57,483 nucleotides of DNA, taken from NCBI RefSeq assembly GCF_000213175.1, contig NW_009799103.1, positions 2,362,618 to 2,420,100 of the forward strand. The letters are read 5' to 3'. Made by a program: the position numbers and the translations under genes. Each line of letters opens with the position of its first letter. The stretch's first letter is position 1. The notes beneath the pieces were generated by a model, which saw only the letters and a list, made by a program, of their open reading frames with translations, made no database searches and was not told where the DNA came from. Positions 1 through 11,400 of this stretch are shown piece after piece. This DNA is from Neurospora tetrasperma FGSC 2508. Taxonomy: Eukaryota; Ascomycota; Sordariomycetes; Sordariales; Sordariaceae.

Positions 1-513
1 GGGTCTAAAGGGCAAAGGAGGGTCCGTCTCCCTTCTTGGAGTAGTACTTGGCGATCGGCGCTAATCTTCGCATACAGGAATGCGTACAAATCTTCTTTCT
101 GAAGGTATAACGCACATCGGTCATCTTTGCTGTGACTTCCTGGTTGAAAAACGTATAGCCTCGTCAATGTTGTCAGGCGCGTCCTCGTCATCGAGGTTGG
201 ACATGTCGAGGGTCCGAGACTGGGCGTCCCATTTGTCCTTGATAGTAACAACATTAATCGAGCGGCGACGAAAGGCATCATCCTGCTCCACCACCGACTC
301 GGGGGTGATGGGTACGTCGTCGATGTCGAAGATAACTTGCTCAGCGGCAACCTTATCTTTCTGGGCCTTGATGGCCTGTTTCTGAGCCTCGCTTGCTTGA
401 GTACTCACGTCGGCAGTCACTTTCGACTGCGTGGACTGCTGTCCCTGCTTCTTGGGCGGGGCCTGGCCTGCCTTTTCCTCTGGGGTGTGCGCCATCGCGG
501 CGCTGCGACACAA
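1..513 (-). pseudogene. Unidentified small gene, 3' part frameshifted, at the window edge
   Basis: A minus-strand frame begins at an ATG near 495 (MAHTPEEK...) or at 513 and runs to a stop at 121-123. The protein is hydrophilic, rich in Gln, Lys, Ala and Asp, with no signal peptide or membrane segment. After about residue 120 the reading becomes incoherent: the other two frames between 123 and 1 each contain protein-like stretches (one with DLYAFLYAKISADRQ, another ending KKGDGPSFAL then a stop). That is what small indels in a once longer gene would give. No plausible splice pair of normal intron size repairs it. I do not recognise the family. It lies about 300 bp from the edge of a RIP-mutated island but is not itself AT-rich, so its decay is probably not RIP. 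It could also be a real gene with an unusual intron or a sequencing error. Confidence 0.35.
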
Positions 514-820
514 CTGCTTGAAAGTGATGGGATGTTTGATTTCCTCCCTGGAAGTGTATAGATTGATCTTGTAATTGTCACGAGCGACGTGGTCACGAGA
601 GGCAAGCTAACACGTTGATACCAGGTCTATTGTAGAATCACAAGATGAAGAAGAAAAGAGGGAAACGTGCAAAGGTGCACGCGGGGTCTGGGGTTTTGAC
701 CCAGAGCCTGTGCGCCGGCCTAGAGCCTATGCGCCGGCCCGGCAACGGGTCGGTCACATATCTGGCTACACGGCTGCACCCCATGCCAAGGCCTGTCCGC
801 CAGTGCCGTAACAGTTATTA
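514..820. other. Gene-free transition between the broken gene and the AT-rich island
   Basis: Normal GC content up to about 800, then an abrupt fall. It contains a 19-bp tandem duplication at 703-721 and 722-740 (unit agagcctgtgcgccggcct, second copy with two differences). No convincing coding frame. Confidence 0.5.
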
Positions 821-904
821 TCAATATAGTAGGGGGTTAAACGGGTAAAATAAATACGTTTATTACCGATATTTGCAACGCAATACGGTGCGCTATTTAA
901 GATT

Positions 905-1063
905 TAATTATTAACAACCGCTTTAAGTCTGCTTTTGCGGTTCTCTATAACTCTTACTCCCTCTAACTACTTATAAAGGATGTACTTAATATCTCTACTT
1001 TTAAGAGTATTGTTTAAAAGGTTAGTTACTTAATTAATTACTTCCGGGTATTAAAATTGTAGT
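905..1063 (+). pseudogene. hAT transposase remnant, part 1 (before element E1)
   Basis: Plus-strand translation reads NRFKSAFAVLYNSYSLQLL (TAA read as Q) followed by IKDVLNISTFKSIVQKVSYL. This resembles the conserved hAT segment around a His-Ser-Leu-containing motif, with the expected Cys/His codons changed to Tyr as RIP would do. The frame stops abruptly at the left LTR of E1 (1064). The matching continuation is found after the right LTR at 18833, so this gene was split by insertion of E1. Nothing of the N-terminal third is visible to the left, so the element is truncated or unrecognisable there. Confidence 0.6.
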
Positions 1064-1395
1064 TGTTGTTACGAGGCTGGCGCCTAGGGGTGTTTGCCTA
1101 GCTAGCACTCGTATAAGCCAGGCGTGCCTTCTAGTTGGGTGTACGGGCCGGTCGGCTGTCGGTAGCCGTTTTGGCGCTAGATATACTACGTGCTATTGGG
1201 TACATCCTTCAAGGTGCGGCGTACGGGCTATATTTCTGGTCTTAGTATTTCTAGTACCTTTAATACTTATACTTTTCGTATATTTAGCTATCGGCTCTAT
1301 GCTAGCCATACTGGTATAGAACCTCCTCCTCTTTGTTGATTATTTTAAGCTCTTTTTAAGGCTTACCTACGTATATACCTCGTAAATCCCTTATA
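1064..1395 (+). repeat. E1 left LTR (332 bp)
   Basis: This is a direct repeat of 18501-18832, of exactly the same length. It starts TGTTGTTAC and ends TTATA, where the right copy has TTACA, so the original ends were probably TG...CA. Most differences between the copies are C/T or G/A transitions, as RIP gives. Flanking pentamers are GTAGT on the left (1059-1063) and GTTGT on the right (18833-18837), a 4/5 match that may be a decayed target-site duplication. Confidence 0.85.
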
Positions 1396-1599
1396 TTATA
1401 ATCGACCCTCTTTTCAACACGTCAACTCCCTAGCGGTCTCTAGTATACTTACTATATTAGTTTCTCCAACTGCCTAAAGAGTTCTCTAGCCGCCAACTTT
1501 TTTTTTTTTTCTCTTTACTTTACTATACTACGCTATAGCTTCGATTCTTTAAGTTTAGAACGCTAGCGAGCGCTAGTAGTAATTTACCGCTACTATCCA

Positions 1600-2830
1600 A
1601 ATTCTTATTAATAAATTAGTTACCTTAAAAATATTTGCCGGAAGCTCTAGTACTACCGCCGAAGGTTCCGGCCAGCCGAAACTAGTTCTCCCGCACTTTA
1701 ATAAATATACCGATAATAAAAAGGAATTAAATTTGTAAATTTATACGGCTGAGGCTAAATTTTATATTAATAGCCGTACTATTAGTAATTTAGAGGCTTA
1801 GTTCTACTACTTTTACTCTAGCCTATTATTAGCCGTTCGCCGGACCCTATTTTCCTTTGTACAATCTCTAGCCAACTAGATACCGGCCGGGCTTTTCGAG
1901 AAGCTTTATATTAATTACAGTAAAGTTAACTAGGACAAGAAGACTAGCCTCAAACTCTTTACTTTGCAATAAAAGATTCGAGAATCTATTTTTACTTTCC
2001 TTATCCGGTTTAAAGAAGTACTTTACCAAATTAAAACTAATATATAATTAAATTAGGCTATAATTAACTTATTAATAAATTTATTAAATAATAAGTAGCT
2101 CGGCCGCTTCTGTAAATATTCGGAAGCTCTAGATTCCTATCCGGAGTTCTATAACTACCTTCAGCATTTAGATGGCAATAATTTTCTTATAGGGAGTACG
2201 GGGTACTCGAACTCTAGTACCGTTGTTATTAATAAAGGGGAACCGATAGATATTGCTGCTATTCGGACCGGGAATTCTAGCGGTCTATCGGATACTTAAC
2301 GGAAAAAGTGGAAGAAGAAAGGTGCTTGTACGGTTTGCGGCTTACTATCTTATTGGGATAAGGATTATAAGTAGAAGGTCTAGATACGGTATATCCGGGT
2401 TATTCTAAAGTCGGAAGGGGGCCCGGAGGAAGATAACGAGATTAATAATAATAACGAGTACTAAGGTATAGATATTAGCTTAGTAAAACCCAAAGGGCGC
2501 TAGGGTTCCCTATAAGTTCAGCCGGACTTTAGAAATTCCCGGCCTAGGAAGGCCGTACGTACCCTACTAGCGCGTAAAGTAGTAGCGAATTTTATTAAAA
2601 GTATATATACTATATACTATTATTACTAGGGATAGGGAATAGTAGGATAGTAGTCTTCATAAATAGATAGAACTAGACATTATAGGGTATTTAGAAGATA
2701 CCTAATATAGTAGTTACTATATAGTCCGGGGGTGTACTAGTACTAGCGTACGCGTAAAAGGATAAGTATTGAAGTAATAAATAGGATTTTCTTAGGAAGA
2801 TATATTCGAATAATTCGGACTATTAATTGT
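1600..2830 (+). pseudogene. E1 gag-like gene with eroded CCHC zinc knuckle
   Basis: One plus-strand frame stays coherent for over 1 kb, with only TAA and TAG stops that are explained by CAA, CAG or TGG codons hit by RIP. It includes a helical, charged region (for example RFKEVLYQIKTN) typical of Gag. Around 2325-2375 it reads CTVCGLLSYWDKDY, which fits a Cys-X2-Cys-X4-His-X4-Cys nucleocapsid knuckle whose His and last Cys have both become Tyr (CAT to TAT, TGT to TAT). A Gln/Asn-rich acidic tail follows. The frame runs into the E2 insertion at 2831. Assignment to Gag is an inference from the knuckle and position; the clade is not clear. Confidence 0.7.
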
Positions 2831-2835
2831 TTACT

Positions 2836-3520
2836 AAAATGGTAAGAAAAACCACAACAACAACACCACTACTACAACTAGTATACCGTATAAGAACTGT
2901 TATTCAATTCCAATCGGTAGTCTAATTAGAATAGGGCTAGAAGTGATTTTTCAAACCTTTTAAATAGTCGAGAGGGGAGGTACTAAATTGGGTAGGTTTA
3001 TTGAGGATCTCTATCTATTATAGGATTCGAAATCTTTCTTCGAGAAGGAATAGGGGTAATTATTAGTTTCTTTAATAAATATTTTATTTAGGGCAATAGT
3101 AAAAGAAAAGAATAAGATCCCTTCCAAAGGGGTCAAATGATTACACAATACTTTAAATAGATAGAAGTAAATAATTAAATATTACTAAAGATAGTCTTTA
3201 TAAATAAAGATATATAATTAAAATTAATAAATTAGTATAATAACTATTATAATAATTTCTTATTATTTTATTAGTTATTATTAATATTTTATTCTTCTCT
3301 CTTACTCTTTCTTACTATCCCTACCTTTTTTTTCTTTATTTATCAACCTATTATCTTATTAAATGGATCTTTTCCTATTTTACCTTCTATTAATATTAGT
3401 AATTAGTATTTGTTAATTTTGTAGGTATATTCTTAATTTGTATGCCCCGCCAAATAAATGAAAGAAATTTATTATAAAAATTAGTATATATACCTTTAAA
3501 GTATCCTACTCCCTAAATTA
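2836..3520 (-). repeat. E2 LTR, left copy (3' LTR in element orientation, 685 bp)
   Basis: Direct repeat of 17655-18339 with identical length and no indel seen. In the first 135 bp I counted about 19 differences, all transitions. It is flanked on the outside by TTACT (2831-2835), which recurs at 18340-18344 on the far side of the element: a perfect 5-bp target-site duplication. With that duplication the minus-strand LTR starts TGATTTGG and ends CACCATTTT. If the canonical CA end is used instead, the flanking pentamers do not match. Just inside, 3521-3532 reads AAAAGGAAGATT on the minus strand, a plausible polypurine tract supporting minus orientation. Confidence 0.9.
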
Positions 3521-3679
3521 AATCTTCCTTTTGAATCTATAATAGGCCCCCTGAATAGATTTACTACTATATATATATATAATTAGTTTACTCTTCCATT
3601 ACCCTTATTCCCTCTATAATTCCTTTTACCCTTACTAACTAAATATTTTTTATTACACCCAATTATAAAAAAACGATTA

Positions 3680-6600
3680 TTTACTAGTTTAGTATAATCT
3701 TCCTAGGACATTCCTATAACCTATTAAGGTCCTTATAGTTTTAAACGAATAATTGGATTAAATCTTTCTTTAAAGTTTATTGTATTTAGTAAAGGGTTAT
3801 TAGAATTATATTTGGGAAGCCTATTTAAATTACGCTTTATATAGCGAATAGAATAGATTAAAGAGTTTATTTAAAATTTATAGAAGGAAGGATCGATTTA
3901 TATTTCTACTATTAGTTTATTAACTGCCGGGCTCTAGCCTATAATAGGAATTTCTCTAGTTGAGTGAAAGCTATTAAATTTGTTTGCCGGGGATAATTCC
4001 TATTGTGATATAGGTATGGGGGTAGATAGGTTATGTTTATATTGCGAGGAATTGGAGGGGGTAAGCGAATTCGGCGTTCTCTTAAGATTTAAAGGGATTA
4101 GTAATTGATTAGTCCTTTTTGGCTAAGTAGGTATTTATACTAAATTTATTAATAACCTAAGATTATTTAGTAAATTAATATTTCTTAAGATAAATAGAAT
4201 TCGGCTTTCGAGTAACGATTAAAAATATTCTATATTCTTAAGTAGTAAAGAAGTTTATAATTGTATATAATTTATTGGAGTATTGAATAAAAGATTTTTA
4301 ATTGCATTAAGAGGGTTATATATAGTAGGTATTAATTTATAATATAATTATTTATTAATAACTAGTTAAATAGAAGTACTTTGCCTTTCGTTAGATTAAG
4401 GGTTTAAAAGCGATAATACTATTAGGCAAAACGAAGTTAGAGGATAAGGCGGTTGATTTATAACTTTGGAGGTTTGAGAGTGAATTATGATTTTTTGAGG
4501 CGGGGTTGGAGTTGAATTGTGAAATAAAATTTTGGGTAGGGGCGAGTAGATATTATTAAAAGAGGAGATTAATTTCCTAGCTTCTTTAGGTTATATTATA
4601 GAAGGTTTGGAATTAAAAGAGGAAGAATTGGAGGATGGAGAATCTTTTTTAATAGAGGGTATTACTGTTGAATATTTAAACCAAGGAAGGTCTATAATAG
4701 CGTTAGAACCTAACTTTAATTAATAACTATACTAGATCTCTATTCCTTCTTATTTAACCCTTTTTCCTTTATAGGTATAGTTTATATAATTTACTAACTA
4801 TATAAGATGTTATAGTTTATTCCTAGAACCTTTAATACGGGTATTCTAGGTTTCTAATATAGTATTTAATTTATTATTTTCTATATAGGCCTTTTAATTT
4901 TTAAATAAAGGTAGTAGGCCGTTGGGGCGCTATTGCTTTGTCCGTAAGGTATTGTAAATTATTCTCTAGTATTATTATACTATAATATTCTCTTTTTAGC
5001 CTTAGTTAAATATTATACAATCCTTCTATACGGTATTCTAATCTTAGGTTTTTAGTACTATTATTTAGAAGTTTGGATTATATTCTATTAGCCTTATTAA
5101 TATTACTTCTATTACTATTAATCTACAGATTTATTAGGTTTATTAAATAGTAAATTTAATCTTCCAAATAATCTTTCCCCTTGCGGTCTTTATAGGTATG
5201 CCCTAAATATTAAACTTATAAAAAAAAGTAAGTAAGGCATTTATTATAGAAATTGGTATGGAGCAACTATGACTAGAATTATAATAGTCCTATTGATGTA
5301 TAAGTTAATTAAAAATACTTATTGAAAAGTATTATCCTTTAAGGTAAATAGGAATTACTTAGAACCTTATTTCCCGTATATATTGTACAATATACTCTAA
5401 ATCAATTAAAATTTTTAGGGTATTGTGTAAATCGTCTATTCGAATATATTTATTTAGTATAAAGATTATTTTTAATTTGTTTTTAGTTATTTATAATAGG
5501 AGGGTAATAAGATTATTAGTATAAGTGTAGGTATATTTATCGATACTATACTAAAGGTTGGTTAAGCGGACTGCGATTTGCTTCTACCCTACGAAATTAT
5601 TTTTATTAGTTGGAAAAGTATTTGTTTAATTAAGTACTAATTTAGAATTAAAGAGCCTACTAAATAGTTTATCGGTATTCTATTCCTTATAGGGTAATTT
5701 GAGGTTAAATTGCTAGTCCTATTATTTTTTATTTAATTTGGGATAGAAAAGAGGTGTATACCCTTCTTTCGACTTTAAATCCTAAGAGGGGCCAAAATAT
5801 GCTTGTTTAGACAAGTCCTAACCGTTAAACTTCAGTACCTAATTGTATAGCTAGTTTATTCTTATAATATATAGTTAATTAATAATAATTGCCTCCGGAT
5901 TGGAAAAAAGACTCCTAATACTTATAAATATACTATTTAGTAAAGCCTTCAATTACTTTTATTATTAGTTCGGGCGTAAGATTAGTATTTGGGCGAAGTA
6001 TTTTATTAATTATATCTTAGGTAATTGCTATTTTGAGGGCTTTATTAGTTTATTTAAACCAATAGCTTAATACGGATCTAACTATTCTTATATTAAAATT
6101 ACTAGTATTTAATTATTTAACCGGATTTTATATTGTAGGGCTCGTTAATAGCTAATTAGAACGAGTAAGTAATTAGAGTTTCTTAATTATTAATTTAATT
6201 AGATCTAGCTGTATTACCTATAGCCGGGCTAACCTAAGCTTTATTATTGGAAGAAATATAGTTATTAGAAGATATAATAATATAATATCCGAATTAGTAA
6301 TTAATTTATATTCGTTAAAGAGAAAGTAAAGATATTTAATGTTTTAAGGCGTACTAGGTTGAATTTAGTAGAGGAATAGAAGGGGTATGTAGTATTAGAT
6401 TAGAATTACTATAATAAAGAAGAAAGTATTTAGAAGTTTTAGGCTTTTTAATATTATTGCTGTGAGGAGAAGAAGGGAAAAGTAGGAAAGAGGCTAGGGA
6501 AGAGGGTATTATATAAATATTTTATAGATTATTTAATTAGGGAATTTAAATATTAGAAGTATCATTTTGAGGCTATTACTCGTTTAATTTACAATATAAT

Positions 6601-8150
6601 ACCTAATTTCTTAGTATTTACTTCTAGTATAACCGATTTATCCTTTCTTTTAAAGTTATTACTTAGGTAGTAACCTTCGAGAGTTAAAGGTAATAATAAT
6701 CTTTTATCTCTTCTTTTTCGGCGGTGGTAATTATTTTAATAGTTGCCTATTGTAGTAGTCTCCCTCTAATTAAATACCCTTATATTGAGTAGAAAGTAAT
6801 AGATTAAGTAGTAATAATTTATAGTTTGGGTATAAAAAACCTATTTCCTTTAGTCGTTTTCTCCTTTTTCTTCCCTTCAATTCTATTTTTTTTTTTTAAT
6901 TTTTAATTTTTCTATAAAATCCCCTCTTTCTACTTCAAATACGTTTATTAAAATATTTAATTATAAATCTAACGAACTTTCTCTATACTAGCGGTTATTA
7001 AGATTCCTTCCTCCTATATTTATAAATTAACTAAATAATATTCGTTAGAATATTTATAAAGGTGATATTTATTAATTATAGAACGAAAATAATTGTATTC
7101 TAGTATTTTGTACTATTATCTCCTATTAAATTTAGTATAACAATTAATTAAAGGCTTATAAATTCCTATATTTACGTGTCTAGTAATAGATTGGTAATGG
7201 ACTATTATTTTTAAATATTATTTAGGGAGTTTATATACTAATAGAGGGTATAAAATTAGTTATTATTTATTTGAAGGTTTATATAGTCTATTATCCTTCT
7301 TAAGCGTTATACTTCGTCCTTCTATAGCGATTTCCTACCCGTATAGAGACTTTTTTGGAAGTGTTTAACGGTTTTGGGGCTAAATTACAATTCTTTAATT
7401 AAGTTAAACAAATTATAATTATTAATAAATTGAATAAAAATCCGGTATAGGTTAATACTAAAGGTAGTTAGCCTTTTAGTCGCTATACCTACTATATAGT
7501 TTAATAGGATGAACGGTTGAAAGTGCTTATTATTTAGATTTTTAATAAAAAATATATATTTTTGCTTATTAATTAGTTCTCTATTAATTTTTTCTTTTAA
7601 ATACTAGTAATTCCCTATAGTATAGTTGTTGTATGGCGATGTTTAGGAAGGAATATATATTAATATACTACGGTAATACTAATTAGTTTAAACGAATTCG
7701 AATTATAAGTCCTTTTACCGAATGCCGCTCCCTCCTACTTCCTAGCCTTAAAAATAGTATTTATAGCAATTATATATAGTACTATAGAAGGGTTCAATAT
7801 TATTTTATAAGTTTTATTTTCCTAGAGTATATTCGGGAAGTAAATATATTAAGTATTGATACGCTTCTTACTAGCTAGAGTAGTAGTATAGAGGATTGGA
7901 TTATAGTTAATATTCTTCTATTACGATTCTGTATTAGAGTATATTTTGGAGGGGAATTTAAGCCTTGGGTTGAGTATTTTCAACGGGAAAGGGAATTGGG
8001 TATTAGGGGACCGGGGTTAGATTCTTCTAATATATAAAGGTTTATAAGACAATTAATATATTCGCGCTATATTTTAGGGTAAGAGTTATATAAAAAATTT
8101 CTCGTAATTTTTAATTTATTTAATATTCTTTAAGGGGGATATATAGAAAT
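3680..8150 (+). pseudogene. Long unassigned antisense reading frame inside E2
   Basis: Reading the plus strand gives protein-like sequence for about 4.4 kb, with at least two shifts of frame. Roughly 3.7-4.1 kb includes YQNYIWEAYLNYALYSEQNR, 4.2-4.56 kb is a second block, about 4.57-6.7 kb is one continuous frame, and 6.96-7.36 and 7.36-8.1 kb follow. In the 2.1-kb central frame nearly all stops are TAA or TAG (two TGA seen), as expected if CAA, CAG and TGG codons were mutated. Charged, helix-like segments (for example EEKKGKVGKRLGKRVLYKYF near 6.47 kb) favour the plus strand as coding. I recognise no domain. It could be extra cargo of E2, the gene of a different element inserted downstream of pol, or a captured host gene. 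Confidence 0.45.
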
Positions 8151-8449
8151 TCGTAATAATTGTGAGTGGTAATTTTTAGTTTCGTAGAGGCAATATTTAT
8201 TTTAATCTTTTTTAAAGTTTATAACTATTAATTAGGATTATAAGGATTATTAATTAGGAGTAATATAAATTCTAGCGTAGATAGTAGGCTTTAAAAAATA
8301 ATATTAATAAACAATTTCTTTTATTATTTAATAGTATTAATCTTTTTATCTTTTTCTTCCCTTCAAAAGGAATAACAATCTTTATTCGGTTCCTTTTGTA
8401 CAAAATAATAAAATATATTTATAGCTTATAATTTATAATATTACCTAAT

Positions 8450-11400
8450 TATTTAAAGTATTAAAATTCCTTACTACTTAATCCGGAAGTTGGTTTCCAA
8501 TTTTTAGGCTTTCCTTTATACAAAGTAATTTTAAACTTCTTATTATTCTATTTAGTCTACTAGCGTATTTCCCTTCCTTTTTACTAATTAAACGCCTTAA
8601 TTATTTAGTTATTATAATAATTTATAATCCTTTCCGTTGTATCTTCATTAATTATAATTTCTTTTAAAGTTTCCTTCGGATAAAGTAAAGGAAGTATTTC
8701 CTAAATAATTATATTAGAGTCCGGTTTTAACTATATTCTATTATATAAAAAAAACTTTTTAATCCTTTTAATTAGATAGGAAGTCGTAATATTAATACTA
8801 TTTAAAGTTTTTAAAAGGTATTTATATTTAGATACAATCTTTCTAATTCAAAATAGGCTAAGCTATTAATAAGTGAATTTTCAGACCGAACTTATATTAA
8901 TTCTCCAAATATAATTATATATAAGTACTAAATTACTTACTATTAGTTTGGTAATATTTAGTTTAATCTTTCCTTTATTAATAGTATTACAGTATTCCGC
9001 AGCTTTCTACTTTATTATTGAGATTTGTTTAGCTACTAAATTAAATCTATATTTACTATCTTATAATAAACGGGCCTTAGTAAGTATTAAATTGAGCCGG
9101 GTTTTAAATAATCTATTATCCTATATATTACCCTACTAGGTCATTTTCTAAGAAGGTAAATTTAATTTAATTAGAAATATCGGATTATAATTGTAATTGA
9201 AAAAGAAGGGAGTAAAATTGTAGTTCCTTCGGACTATAATCCGATTTATAAATAAAATATATAGTAATTAGGGTTTTTAGTTAGTACCCTTACTATTTAT
9301 AACCTTTATAAGGGCGGCGGTAATAGGAAAGTGCCCGGCTTTATTAATTCCGTTAATTTTAGAATTATATAGCGAAATTCTAATAAAAGGGATATATAGT
9401 ATTATTAATAACCCTTTACATTTTTTCCGGAATTTTAATCTACTATTAATAACGATTAATAAGGATAGTCCCTATGGATAAATAATTTATATTTTAATAA
9501 AGCAGGCTATAGATTTTATATTTATTACTAGTAAAATTTTAGTTTCTATATAGTTAGTAAAGTTATTCCGGGCTTTAATTATTCTAATTCTTTTCTTATT
9601 TCTTCTTAATAAGTATTAAATATTAAATATCTATTTATAGAACGGTTATAGTAATAGATTAGTATATTAAAAGGTATTAATAAACCGTTTGGAATTTTAT
9701 TTCTAATAATTTAGGTAGGATTTAATACGCTTTTCTATATTAGAATAAATACTTTTCTATTAGTAGAAATCGGTAATACAATAGTAAATTAATTTTTTTT
9801 CTTTATAACTAACTTTATTATAGCATTTATAAAAGACGGTATCCTAATTAATTTTATTATTAATGAGCCTATATAGTATTTAAATAGTATTTATAGGGAT
9901 TAATTATAGAACCCTATTACGGAAGAAGTATTTTAATACTTTTAATTTGAAGCGTTGTTTTTTGGATTCGGTTTTTAAATTAGTAGGAAAGTCTAAGGTT
10001 TAAAGATACTTAGTAATTCTCTATAATTGGTACGATTAACGTCCTTTTAATAATTTCTATATTTTCTTCCTTTTACTTGGAGGGTCGTTGAACCTAATTA
10101 TATAGATTTATTTATTTATATAATTATTAATATCCTCTTCGTTTTCCTTATCTTATTAATCCCGATTAGAGGGAGGTATACGAGAAAGATTATTGGCGAT
10201 TATGTTTTTCTTACTAGGGATATACTTAATTTTAAAGTCGAATAGACGAATTTAAATAATTTAGTATATAATTAATACTCTAAGGATATTAATAATAATA
10301 CCCTTTAACTAATATACTATAATTTGGGTATTAGTTTTAATAACGAATTTAATACAAAAAAGATATTACTTTATTCGCTTTAGGGTATAAAGTAGGCTCC
10401 GAAATTCTTATTTAGTAATATTATATTTCTTTTCAATATTTAATTAAATACTACTTTTAAAAAGATATAAGTATCGTTAGTTATCCGGACTAATTTATTT
10501 AAGGATAGCCCCCTAACCGATTAATAATATATTTACAATAAGAAAGATTATTCTATAGCGGGGATTATTATAAATAATTAGTACGAAATATAGTATTAAT
10601 AAAACCTTATATTAAAATATTCTAAAGTAAATTATTTATTCTCAATTTATTACTATTTTATATCCTTCTTTAATAAGGTATAGAGAGGGATAGTAATAGT
10701 ATTAAAATTTTTAATCCAAATATAATAGTACCTAATAATTCCTAGGAAGGCCCTTAGTTGTTAAAACTCCTTCCCTTTTTATTTAATAAGTTTATAATTA
10801 ACTTACTAAAGGATTCTAGAGACCTTTTTAGGAGATAGTTATTAACCGCTATCTAAATAGAGGTAGCCTACGAATTCAACTTCCGGCTAATACTATTTAG
10901 ATTTTTCCATAGTAATAGTACAACTACTAAATTCGATATTAATAAGAATTTTATTAATATTAATTAAATAATTGAAAATGTACTTGCTTATCCTAGGTCT
11001 AGTTTCGAACCTGTTATAATCTATAGTAATTAAAATAACAAGATGTTATTTAAATAGGGTCGATAGATGGTAGGAATTAAATTATATAATACTCTAATTA
11101 TTATTTTTAAAAACTTAATAATTAAGTTCATTCTCCCTTAGGGTAGTATAGTTATTCTTTTAACCCCTATTATAGTTTAGAAAATAGTAATATCCCTACT
11201 CTTTTTATTAAAAGGGATTTAATTATAATTAGAAAAAGGTTAAAAAGGGAAAGTATTTTAAATCCCCTAAATTCTTTATTAAATTCTTTATAGCTAGGGG
11301 GTATATTGGAGTTACGTAGAGTAACTATATTAATCCGTTAGGTATTATTAATTAATTGAAGCCTATTATTTTTCTTAGTTATTAGAAACTAATTATTTCG

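Noticed and set aside
8948-9139. 63-codon plus-strand frame with a hydrophobic protein, possible small membrane protein
   Set aside because: It lies opposite the C-terminal part of the E2 integrase; AT-rich DNA easily gives hydrophobic frames.
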